Below are positions 16,486-24,057 of a DNA stretch of 64,000 nt, piece by piece. The stretch is from Streptomyces mirabilis (lineage in GTDB: Bacteria; Actinomycetota; Actinomycetes; Streptomycetales; Streptomycetaceae). Numbering within the stretch: the stretch's first letter is position 1; every line of letters begins with the position of its first letter. Made by a program: the position numbers and the translations under genes. The notes under the pieces are model-generated. The model was not told where the DNA came from, made no database searches, and saw nothing but the letters and a program-made list of their open reading frames with translations. The DNA is taken from positions 5,518,001 through 5,582,000 of the forward strand of contig NZ_CP074102.1 of assembly GCF_018310535.1 (NCBI RefSeq), read 5' to 3'.

Positions 16486-18840
16486 TCAGTTCAGGTCGGA
16501 CGGGTCCAGGCGGTAGAGCGCGGACGACGTCTGGCCGTTCTGCGCCTGGGAGTCGGACTCGGTCGAGGTCCCGGTCTTGGTCTTGGTCTCGGTCTCGGTC
16601 GAGGTCTTGGAGGTCGACGTGGTGGAGGTGCTCTTGCTGTAGGCGCTCTCCTTCACCACCGTGGCGTGCTTCTGCACCCAGGCCGTGACCTCCGAGCTGA
16701 CGCTGTCGGAGCCGCCCTGGCCCATGCCGCCGCCTCCGCCCATGCCGCCGCCGAGCTGGATGTAGTGCAGCTCGCCCTTCTTCACCAGCTCCTTGAGCTT
16801 GGCGAGGGTCATCGCCTTGTCGGTGCCGGACCAGCCCCACATGGAGATGACGGGCTGCCCGGTGCTGACGATCAGCTGTGCGGCGCTCTGCGAACTGGAC
16901 ACCGCGAGCAGCCACTTGGCGCCGTCCCGGTGCTTCTTCAGGTAGGCGACGAGTTCGCTGTCGGCGCCGCCGCCCATGCCGCCCATCCCGCCGCCGCCGA
17001 AGCCGCCGCGCTGACCGGTGGTGCCGCCGGTGGCACCGGTGCCGTTCGGGGGCGTATCCGTCTCGCCGCTCGCCTGCTGGCCGCCGGGGAAGCCGCCGTT
17101 CTCGCCGCCGCCGGGCAGTTCACCGTTGCCCTGCTGGGTGTCGCCGGGCGCACCACTGGGCGCGCCGCTCGGCGCCGTACCCGTCTGGCCGCCCTGTTGC
17201 GTGCCACCCGGCATCTCACCGTTGCCCGGACCGCCGGAACCGCCGGGGAAGCCGCCCGCGCGGTTCCCGCCGCCACCGGGTCCGCCCATGCCGTTGCCCG
17301 TCGTCGGGCCGGCCGTCGGGTTGGTGCCGCCCATACCGCCGCCCGAACCCGAGGGCACGGACGCGGCGTATGCGGCCGGACCCGCGAGGGACGCGACGAC
17401 CGCGGCGGCCACCGAGGCCGCGAACAGTTGGACGCGTCGGCCGGAACGGAAGACCAGCAGCCCCGAGATCGCCAGCGCCATGACCACCGCGATCACCGGC
17501 CACATCCAGGTGTTCCAGCCGGAGGCCCGGCACAGCAGCACGATCGACCAGATGCCGGTGGTGCCCAGGGCCAGAGGCAGCACCCACACCCACCTCTTGT
17601 CGTCCCGGAACGCCCGCAGCAGCATCACGCCGCCGCCCCCGCACAGGGCCGCGATGCCGGGGGCGAGCGCGGTCGTGTAGTACGGGTGCATGGTGCCCTC
17701 GGCCATGGCGAAGGTCAGGTAGTGGAAGAGGGTCCAGCCGCCCCAGAGGATCAGCGCGGCGCGGGTGAGGTCGGTGCGCGGGGAGCGGCCACGCAGGATC
17801 AGACCGCCGACGAGGGCGATCGCGGCGAAGGGCAGCAGCCAGGAGATCTGGCCGCCGAGGATGTCGTTGAACATCCGGCCGAGACCGGCGGTGCCGGCGA
17901 AGTTGGCGCCGCCGCCCCCGCCCCCGCCGCCGTTGCCCTCGCCGCCGAAGACCCGGCCCAGGCCGTTGTAGCCCATGATCAGGTTCCAGGCGGTGCCGTC
18001 GGTCGAGCCGCCGATGTACGGCCGTTCGGAGGCGGGCACCAGGGAGACGGCCGCCGCCCACCAGATGCTGGAGACGGCCAGGGCCACGCCCGCGAGCAGC
18101 AGGTTGACGATCCGTTTCACCAGGGGGAGGCGGGCCGCGCACAGGTACATGGCGAAGACGGCCGGCAGGGCGATGTAGCCCTGGAGCATCTTGGTGTTGA
18201 AGGCGAGCCCGAAGCAGACCGCGGAGCCGAGCAGCGGCAGTAGCCGGCTGTTGTGCGCGGCCCGCAACGCCAGCGCCGCACCGCCGACCATCAGCAGCAC
18301 CAGCAGCGAGTCGGGGTTGTTGTCGCGGTTGATGGCGACGGTGATCGGGGTGAGCGCGAGCACCAGCGCGGAGATCGCGGCGGCGACGTGCCCGAACACC
18401 CGCTTCACCGAGGAGTGCAGGATCCAGATCGTGCCGACCGCGGCGGCGATCAGTGGCAGCATCATCTGCCAGGTGCCGAAGCCGAAGACACGGCAGAACA
18501 GGCCCATGACCATGAGGACGAGCGGCGGCTTGTCGACGGTCATGAAGTTGCCCGCGTCCAGCGAGCCGAAGAACCACGCCTTCCAGCTGTGCGTGCCGCT
18601 GAGCACGGCGGCGCTGTAGAAGCTGTTCAGGCTGGAGGAGGACAGGTTCCAGGAGTACAGCGTGGTGGCCAGCGCCATGATCGCGATCATGGCGGGGAGC
18701 GACCAGCGCGGTGCGATGGGCTCGGTGGGCGTGGGGGACGGCCCCTGGGGCGGCTCGACGCTCGGTGCGCCGGGGGCCACGGAGTGGCCGGGGGCCGGGG
18801 ACAGTGGGTCGGTGGCAGATGTCACCAGTGCACCATGCAT
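16486..18840 (-). CDS. Membrane glycosyltransferase of the GT39/ArnT-like (PMT_2) family
   Basis: A 784-residue multi-pass protein that should transfer a sugar from a polyprenyl-phosphate donor on the outer face of the membrane. The start is set at ATG 18840. The N-terminus is Pro-rich and cytoplasmic. TM1 (residues 48-68) is followed by the loop GSLDAGNFMTVDKPPL holding acidic catalytic candidates, then about 11 TMs to near residue 500. A roughly 130-residue Gly/Pro/Gln-rich linker follows, with runs such as GGGGMGGMGGGAD, and then an outer domain (ELVAYLKKHRDGAKWLL, PVISMWGWSGTDKAMTLAK) and a Ser/Thr-rich tail. The gene stands alone. The acceptor is unknown. Confidence 0.88.
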   Translation of the reverse strand: MHGALVTSATDPLSPAPGHSVAPGAPSVEPPQGPSPTPTEPIAPRWSLPAMIAIMALATTLYSWNLSSSSLNSFYSAAVLSGTHSWKAWFFGSLDAGNFMTVDKPPLVLMVMGLFCRVFGFGTWQMMLPLIAAAVGTIWILHSSVKRVFGHVAAAISALVLALTPITVAINRDNNPDSLLVLLMVGGAALALRAAHNSRLLPLLGSAVCFGLAFNTKMLQGYIALPAVFAMYLCAARLPLVKRIVNLLLAGVALAVSSIWWAAAVSLVPASERPYIGGSTDGTAWNLIMGYNGLGRVFGGEGNGGGGGGGGANFAGTAGLGRMFNDILGGQISWLLPFAAIALVGGLILRGRSPRTDLTRAALILWGGWTLFHYLTFAMAEGTMHPYYTTALAPGIAALCGGGGVMLLRAFRDDKRWVWVLPLALGTTGIWSIVLLCRASGWNTWMWPVIAVVMALAISGLLVFRSGRRVQLFAASVAAAVVASLAGPAAYAASVPSGSGGGMGGTNPTAGPTTGNGMGGPGGGGNRAGGFPGGSGGPGNGEMPGGTQQGGQTGTAPSGAPSGAPGDTQQGNGELPGGGENGGFPGGQQASGETDTPPNGTGATGGTTGQRGGFGGGGMGGMGGGADSELVAYLKKHRDGAKWLLAVSSSQSAAQLIVSTGQPVISMWGWSGTDKAMTLAKLKELVKKGELHYIQLGGGMGGGGGMGQGGSDSVSSEVTAWVQKHATVVKESAYSKSTSTTSTSKTSTETETKTKTGTSTESDSQAQNGQTSSALYRLDPSDLN

Positions 18841-18919
18841 ACGGCCGATGGGCGGGGGCTGTGCTCTGCCTGGGGGCAAGCTGTGGATGAATGAGATCCC
18901 GGTAAGAGAACGTCGTGCT

Positions 18920-19537
18920 CTAACCGCGGTCCGACGGGGGGAGCCAAGGGGTGAGCACGTCGCTCATCAATTCGGCGAAGGCGCCGTCCAGGGCGTCCTC
19001 CCTGCGCCGGTCGCCCACCGCTTCGGGGCAGAGGGCGGCAGGGCGCGCGATCCAGAGGATCTTCCAGGTCCTGGAGTTCAGCGCGGGGTCACCCCAGATT
19101 CCGCCGTTCGGGACGAGCGGGTGCAGCAGATCGCTGACCTGTTCCAGCGCGAGCCGTACCAAGGGGCCCTCGGTCGCTGTGTGTGCCGCGGTGAAGGCCT
19201 TGGGCGAGGAGCGGGCGACGGCGGCTGTGGTCGGATGGCGGCGGATGCCGCGAACAACGTGTGTCAGGTGGTCGGTGATCCCTGGAACTGTCCCGTCGCT
19301 GGGGCGGGTGCGGTGCGTCGCGTCGAAGACGTGGGCGAGTTCGGCCTTCAGCGCGAGCAGGTGCAGTGCGGTGGCGGACTTCCAGTTGGCGTAGAGGAAG
19401 TTGCGTGATGTGCCACAGCCGCGGGCGATGGCGGCGAGGGGCACGTTCAGGCCGTCGGCGCGCATGAGTTCGCGCACTGTGGCGACCACCTGGGCCGTGC
19501 CGTAAGGGTTGCGCTCGTACGCGAATCCAGGGCTCAT
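18920..19537 (-). CDS. TetR family-like transcriptional regulator
   Basis: A 205-residue regulator starting at ATG 19537. The N-terminal HTH lies at about residues 18-45 (LMRADGLNVPLAAIARGCGTSRNFLYANW), an atypical TetR form with NFLYANWKS where YYHFxSK is usual. The C-terminal part is helical and has LVRLALEQVSDLLHPL. No target gene is evident: the upstream neighbour is the DUF397 gene and the downstream one is the glycosyltransferase, both on the same strand. Codon use is a little less GC-biased than in the flanking genes, in line with an accessory patch. Confidence 0.75.
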   Translation of the reverse strand: MSPGFAYERNPYGTAQVVATVRELMRADGLNVPLAAIARGCGTSRNFLYANWKSATALHLLALKAELAHVFDATHRTRPSDGTVPGITDHLTHVVRGIRRHPTTAAVARSSPKAFTAAHTATEGPLVRLALEQVSDLLHPLVPNGGIWGDPALNSRTWKILWIARPAALCPEAVGDRRREDALDGAFAELMSDVLTPWLPPSDRG

Positions 19538-19682
19538 GGCACCTACTGTGCAAAAAGACGTGAGCAGTCGGGAGGTGGTTGTCACTCGTGCACTCAAATG
19601 AGCTACGTGTGAGCGGTGGGGGCGGGACTGTGCACGGCTTTTGGCGGAGGTAGTGCGGAGGCGGGGGCTCGCTCGGTACGGG

Positions 19683-19904
19683 TCAGCTGGGAAACGTGCC
19701 GCTTTTGACAGCTGTGACGAACGCCGACCAGTCGACGGCCGAGAAGACCAACGCGGGACCGTGCGCCATTTTGGAATCCCGCACGGGGATCCCCCCGGCG
19801 TAGCGGTCGACTACTTCGAGACAGCTGCCCCCTTCGCTATTGCTGTAGGACGACTTCCGCCAACCTTGCAGCGTTGCAGCGTTCGGGATTATCTGGTCAG
19901 CCAT
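19683..19904 (-). CDS. DUF397 domain protein, partner of the XRE regulator
   Basis: A 73-residue DUF397 protein with the family pattern: GWRKSSYSNSEGGSCLEVVD, IPVRDSKMAHGPALVFSAVDWSAFVTAVKSG. It overlaps the end of the XRE gene by 8 bases. Such XRE-DUF397 pairs are very common in Streptomyces, and some (Scr1/Scr2 in S. coelicolor) affect development and antibiotic production; the small protein is thought to modulate the regulator. This pair's target is unknown. Confidence 0.93.
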   Translation of the reverse strand: MADQIIPNAATLQGWRKSSYSNSEGGSCLEVVDRYAGGIPVRDSKMAHGPALVFSAVDWSAFVTAVKSGTFPS

Positions 19905-20691
19905 GATGTCCGTAGTCCTTCGCTGTTGCTTTCAGCAGGGCCGATGACTCCTTCAGCGGCAGTGCGTCGCTCAACGCGAGATCGTAGCGGCCCTGCAACT
20001 CCTGAACCACGGACGGGGAGTCGTGCACCTTCCCCATGCGGAGGCCCTCGCTGTACGCCACAGGCGGCTGGTCGTCGAACCACATGAGATTGAGCATGTT
20101 TTCCATGAGTGGATGGAAACCCAGAGCAAACGGCATCACGTGAACGCGAATCCGGCCGCGCTCCACCAGACGGACGAGGTGCGTGATCTGCTCCGCCATG
20201 ACGTCCTGGCCGCCCACGACGCGACGTAACACCGCCTCGTCCAGCAGCGCCCAGACTACGGGTGTCACCGGATCGTCGAGGATCTTCGCGCGCTCAAGAC
20301 GTGTGACGACGAGCCTGTCACACTCCTCTTCACTCGAGGGAGGGAAGGACGTGCTCAGGACCGCACGTGCGTACCTTTCCGTCTGGAGGATGCCCGGTAC
20401 GAACGACAGGGCGAACTCCCGGATCATCACAGCCTGTTGTTCGAGCAGCCGCGCCGCCTCGAAGTAGTCCGCGACTGCCACATCCTGCTGTGGGAGGAAG
20501 CTGCTGAGCACGTTCCCCGTGTTCAGAGCCTTGTCCAGGCGCCGCGCATCCTCCTTCGAAGGCACTCGACGCCCCGCTTCGATGTGGGCGATGTGCGAAC
20601 GGGTCATGATCGCAACCTCGGCCAGCTGCTGCTGTGTCAGCCCGGCAGCCTCGCGCTGTTCCTTGAGCCAATCGCCGTAGCTGCTGCCCAC
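19897..20691 (-). CDS. XRE family regulator with C-terminal DUF5753 domain
   Basis: A 264-residue protein with an HTH_XRE domain at about residues 10-70 (QREAAGLTQQQLAEVAIMTRSHIAHIEAGRRVPS, shown in part) and a DUF5753 domain from about residue 90 (VPGILQTERYARAVL; LLDEAVLRRVVGG; HVMPFALGFHPLMENML). It is the DNA-binding member of an XRE-DUF397 pair and is transcribed away from two small genes at 20857-21542 that it may control. Inverted repeats in the shared promoter (20761-20792) are candidate operators. Confidence 0.93.
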   Translation of the reverse strand: MGSSYGDWLKEQREAAGLTQQQLAEVAIMTRSHIAHIEAGRRVPSKEDARRLDKALNTGNVLSSFLPQQDVAVADYFEAARLLEQQAVMIREFALSFVPGILQTERYARAVLSTSFPPSSEEECDRLVVTRLERAKILDDPVTPVVWALLDEAVLRRVVGGQDVMAEQITHLVRLVERGRIRVHVMPFALGFHPLMENMLNLMWFDDQPPVAYSEGLRMGKVHDSPSVVQELQGRYDLALSDALPLKESSALLKATAKDYGHHG

Positions 20692-20760
20692 CGTGCCAAC
20701 TCCTTTGTGACGAGTGCCTGGTCACACTCCACCCTCTGGCGAGCCTAGCCCGACCCGTCT

Positions 20761-20792
20761 CACTCTGTGAGTGGATCGCTACACAAAGCGAT
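20761..20792. promoter_or_regulatory. Inverted repeats in the XRE/small-gene divergent promoter
   Basis: Two short dyads lie side by side: CACTC-TGT-GAGTG at 20761-20773 and ATCGCT-ACACAA-AGCGAT at 20775-20792. They sit between the XRE start (20691) and the plus-strand gene at 20857 and are candidate binding sites for the XRE protein. Confidence 0.4.
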
Positions 20793-20856
20793 ACCCCCGC
20801 GACCGTGCGACCGGTCCGGGGGCGTGGCCATCAACGAACCCAACGGAGTTGACGAC

Positions 20857-21183
20857 ATGAGTCACCGTATCGCCCGCCTCTTCGAACCGCTGTTGCGGTG
20901 GCTGCTTCCCGGCTCGGGGCGCCGTCGCCGCGTGGGTGCCGGCACCCTTCTGAGGCGCCAACGGCCCACGCCTCCCTCGTATGTACAGGGGCAGACGGCC
21001 CGTCGCGCCGGATCCGGCCCTCTGTGCGGCGAGGACCACGCGATCGTCCGCCCCTACCTCGTCGCGCATGAGCGGTGCGAGGAGGCACGGCGGCAGAGGG
21101 CCCGGCGGCGCGCCCTGTGGCTCGCCGTGCACGGCGTGGATGTCGGACCGCGCCTGATCCATGGTGTGGAGGTGACCGCGTGA
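20857..21183 (+). CDS. Small basic hypothetical protein, first of a two-gene unit
   Basis: A 108-residue protein from ATG 20857 (ACGGAG 9 bases upstream). It starts MSHRIARLFEPLLRWLLPGS, possibly an amphipathic or membrane-associating helix, followed by a strongly Arg-rich middle (GRRRRVGAGTLLRRQRP), then EDHAIVRPYLVAHERCEEARR and a basic tail RRQRARRRALWLAVHGVDVG. I recall similar proteins in Streptomyces next to XRE-DUF397 pairs but no function. The stop overlaps the next start. It may be DNA- or membrane-binding. Confidence 0.7.
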   Translation: MSHRIARLFEPLLRWLLPGSGRRRRVGAGTLLRRQRPTPPSYVQGQTARRAGSGPLCGEDHAIVRPYLVAHERCEEARRQRARRRALWLAVHGVDVGPRLIHGVEVTA

Positions 21184-21542
21184 TCAGCGGCCGGGCGGAA
21201 CCGGTGCGGCTGCTCCCGTGGTCCGGCGCGGAGGGCAAGCCGTGTTATCTGGTCGGCGACGGGACCGGGTACCTCTCCCGGGTCGCCGACACCATCGAGA
21301 GCGTGCAGCTCGGCATGGCGGGCGAACTCCTCGACCACGCGGCCGACATGGTCGCCGATCACAGGGTCACCGCCGCGCAACTCCGCTTCCTCGCGTGTCG
21401 TATGGCCGAGTCACTGCGCGACGTTCACCGCATCGCGGAAAGCCGGGGCGCCCGCCTTCCCGCGCCCGCCTGTGGCGACCTCGATGACCTCAGCAACCTC
21501 AACAACCTGGACGACCTGGACGACCCAGCCCCGGAGGCCTGA
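21180..21542 (+). CDS. Hypothetical protein, second of a two-gene unit
   Basis: A 120-residue soluble protein from GTG 21180, overlapping the previous stop by 4 bases, with GGAGG about 8 bases before it. The N-terminus reads VISGRAEPVRLLPWSGAEGK with CYLVGDGTGYLSRVADTIES next, then two helices (QLGMAGELLDHAADMVADH; AAQLRFLACRMAESLRDVHRI). It ends in an Asp/Leu/Asn repeat (DDLSNLNNLDDLDDP). Related proteins occur in many Streptomyces with XRE-DUF397 modules. Function unknown; helical hairpin structure and coupling suggest it binds the 20857 product. Confidence 0.75.
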   Translation: MISGRAEPVRLLPWSGAEGKPCYLVGDGTGYLSRVADTIESVQLGMAGELLDHAADMVADHRVTAAQLRFLACRMAESLRDVHRIAESRGARLPAPACGDLDDLSNLNNLDDLDDPAPEA

Positions 21543-21585
21543 TCCGCCTCGCCCACGACGCGATCACCGCATGGATGGACCCGGG

Positions 21586-21776
21586 CTACTCAAGAAGCGA
21601 GGGGAACTTCTGATAGAGCACGGTCGCTTGGTAGGAGTGCCCGCCGTAGAAGTTCTCGGCCTCCGTGGGGGCGAACCGTTGGCCGGGGAGGCAGGGGGGC
21701 GGGCCTCGTCAAGATGCTCGCCCGCCTGCCGCAGATGACCGCAGAGATACGCCTTGCTCCGTCCGTTGCCCGCCAT
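21586..21776 (-). pseudogene. 63-residue hypothetical gene with a one-base frameshift in a G6 run
   Basis: ATG 21776 follows AAGGAG closely and reads MAGNGRSKAYLCGHLRQAGE, then the frame loses sense after a run of six C (six G on the plus strand, 21694-21699). One base further on, the other frame continues RFAPTEAENFYGGHSYQATV and ends with a stop at 21586. Adding one base to the run restores a 63-codon gene; the observed length (191 bases) is one short of 64 codons. No family was recognised. Either a recent inactivation or a homopolymer sequencing error. Confidence 0.5.
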
Positions 21777-21929
21777 GACTCCTTCCGTTCCTCCGACGAC
21801 TTCCGCTCCTCACCGCCCCGAACCCACATTCGCAGAACATGCGTACAACTTTCGGCCACCCAGACGAGTCATGAGAGACGAGTGCGCCACGGGCGCGCTC
21901 GTATTGGTTGAAGGGGATGGGGAACCTCC

Positions 21930-22868
21930 ATGACTCACCGGATATCCCGGCGTGCCCGTGTGCTCGCGGCGAGCCTCGGCGCCGGGGTGATCGTGCCGTT
22001 CGCGGCCGCCGCCGCACCGGCCGCCGCCGCCACGGCACCGCAGGTCAGCTGCACGTCGAGCAAGACGGGCCTGGCCGCCAAGCTGCAGAAGGACATCACC
22101 ACGGCGCTCAAGGGCCGCGCCGGCACCGTCGCCGTCGGTCTCTACGACCGTACGACGAAGACCACCTGCACCCTGCGGAGCAGCACGGCGTACGACTCCG
22201 CCAGCGTCGTCAAGGCCACCGTGCTGGCCACGCTGCTGTGGGACGCCAAGAAGCACAACCGGTATCTGACCAGCCGCGAGCAGACCCTCGCCACGGCCAT
22301 GATCACCAAGTCGGACAACGACGCCACCAGCACGCTGTGGAAGCAGCTCGGTGTGACCAAGGTGAAGGGTTTCCTCACCGCCGCCGGGATGACGCAGACC
22401 AAGCCGGGTGCCAACAACTACTGGGGTCTCACCCAGATCACCGTCCGGGACGAGCAGAAGCTGCTCGCGCTCCTCACCGCCAAGAACTCCGTGCTGAGCG
22501 ACAACTCCCGCGCCTACGAGCTGAAGTTGATGGGCAAGGTCATCTCCTCGCAGCGCTGGGGCACCCCGGCCGGAGCGCCGTCCTCGGTCGCCGTGCACGT
22601 CAAGAACGGCTGGCTGTCGCGTGCCACGCACGGCTGGCGCGTGCACAGCATCGGCACCTTCAACGGCGCGGGCCACGACTACATGATCACCGTGCTGACG
22701 CAGGACAACAGCACCATGCAGTACGGCGTCAACACCATCCAGGCCGTCGCCAAGGCCATCCACAAGGACCTGGTGCCGACCACCTCCACGACCAGCGCGA
22801 GCGTGCTGCGCTACGTGCCCACGGCCGACCCCCAGGAAGCGATCCCGGCGGTGCCGTCCGCGGGCTGA
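21930..22868 (+). CDS. Secreted serine hydrolase of the beta-lactamase/PBP fold
   Basis: A 312-residue exported protein. The signal peptide is residues 1-34 (RARVLAASLGAGVIVPFAAA, then AAA). The three active-site motifs of class A-like beta-lactamases are present: SVVK at 92-95 (nucleophile Ser92, Lys95), SDN at 128-130, and KNG at 225-227 where KTG is usual. A class A omega-loop Glu motif (ExxLN) is not obvious, so it may be a peptidase or PBP-like protein rather than an antibiotic hydrolase. GAAGGGGATGGGG precedes the start. It is followed after 53 bases by another secreted enzyme. Confidence 0.88.
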   Translation: MTHRISRRARVLAASLGAGVIVPFAAAAAPAAAATAPQVSCTSSKTGLAAKLQKDITTALKGRAGTVAVGLYDRTTKTTCTLRSSTAYDSASVVKATVLATLLWDAKKHNRYLTSREQTLATAMITKSDNDATSTLWKQLGVTKVKGFLTAAGMTQTKPGANNYWGLTQITVRDEQKLLALLTAKNSVLSDNSRAYELKLMGKVISSQRWGTPAGAPSSVAVHVKNGWLSRATHGWRVHSIGTFNGAGHDYMITVLTQDNSTMQYGVNTIQAVAKAIHKDLVPTTSTTSASVLRYVPTADPQEAIPAVPSAG

Positions 22869-22921
22869 TGCTTCACGAGGCGGTCTCCCGCGCGTCACCC
22901 GGCCGTCCTACCGTGACCGGC

Positions 22922-23980
22922 ATGCGCATGAGATCCGTACTCGCCACCGTCACCGCCGGCCTGGCGGCGGCCACCTGTGTGACCGCCGCCGCTCCGGCCA
23001 ACGCCGACAGCGGAAAAGTCCCGGGCGTCCACGCCTGTTCGCCCGCCGTCTCGATCACGAGCTACTCCGACGCGCTCGACAAGACGACGTACGACGGCAC
23101 CTTCGTCGGCAACCTCTCCGCGCTCGCCGTCGACCGCGGCGGCCGGATCGCCGCGCTCTCCGACCGGTCCTCGCTCTTCACCCTGGACCGCGAGACGCTG
23201 AAGCCGACGAGCGTCGTGAACCTCGTCGACGAGAAGGGCGCCCCGCTCGACTCCGAGGGCCTGGCCGTGGACGGCGACGGCACCCGTCTCGTCACCTCCG
23301 AGACCGAGCCCTCCGTACGCCGCTACGAGCGCGACGGCACCCTCGTCGGGAGCCTCCCCGTACCGGACGCGCTCAAGGTCGCTCCCGCGGGCCGCGCCAC
23401 CTCCAACCTCACCTTCGAAGGGCTCACGCTCCTGCCCGGCGGCCACACCCTGCTCGCCGCCATGGAGGGGTCACTGAGCGGTGACACCGGCGGCATCGTG
23501 CGCTTCCAGACCTGGGACCGCGCGACCCGGCAGGGCGACTTCCGTCTCGCCGCCCAGTACGGCTACCGCACCGACTCCGGCCTCGGCGTCTCCGAGGCGC
23601 AGGCCACCTCCGACGGCCGCCTTCTCGTCCTGGAGCGCGGCTTCACCGCGGGTGTCGGCAACACCGTCCGCCTCTATCTCGCCGACCTCCGCCACGCCAC
23701 GGACACCCGCCGCGTCGACACCCTGACCGGCCAGGACGGCGTGCGGCTCGCCCGCAAGACGCTCCTCGCCGACCTCGTGAACTGTCCTTCACTGGGCGCC
23801 CGGGCCAAGCAGCCCCAGCCCAATCCCCTCCTCGACAACATCGAGGGCCTGACGATCACCGGCCGCACCCCGGACGGCCGTCTCGGGCTCCTCCTGGTCA
23901 GCGACGACAACCAGAACGCCGTCCAGACCACTCGCCTGTACTCCCTGAGTGCCCGCCTGCCACACACGGTGAACGGCTGA
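22922..23980 (+). CDS. Secreted esterase-like phytase-domain protein
   Basis: A 352-residue exported protein. The Sec signal peptide spans about residues 1-29 (ATVTAGLAAATCVTAAAPAN). The mature part is a six-bladed beta-propeller of the esterase-like phytase family: NLSALAVDRGGRIAALSDRS, LDSEGLAVDGDGTRLVTSE, NLTFEGLTLLPGGHTLLAA and DNIEGLTITG, with repeated blade motifs and acidic residues that could bind calcium. Family members may release phosphate from organic phosphates, but activity is rarely shown. It could be co-transcribed with the hydrolase upstream. Confidence 0.87.
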   Translation: MRMRSVLATVTAGLAAATCVTAAAPANADSGKVPGVHACSPAVSITSYSDALDKTTYDGTFVGNLSALAVDRGGRIAALSDRSSLFTLDRETLKPTSVVNLVDEKGAPLDSEGLAVDGDGTRLVTSETEPSVRRYERDGTLVGSLPVPDALKVAPAGRATSNLTFEGLTLLPGGHTLLAAMEGSLSGDTGGIVRFQTWDRATRQGDFRLAAQYGYRTDSGLGVSEAQATSDGRLLVLERGFTAGVGNTVRLYLADLRHATDTRRVDTLTGQDGVRLARKTLLADLVNCPSLGARAKQPQPNPLLDNIEGLTITGRTPDGRLGLLLVSDDNQNAVQTTRLYSLSARLPHTVNG

Positions 23981-24057
23981 TTATTGCGGAGGGATGAAAT
24001 CCGCTTCTTTCAGCGTTGGTGTCTTGCGGCGGAGTGAGATCTACGGAAGGCACCGGA

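Noticed and set aside
21586..21776. Fragment of a Cas8c-type protein (SKAYLCGHL resembles its C-terminal region)
   Set aside because: Similarity is a few residues only; no other CRISPR-linked sequence nearby.
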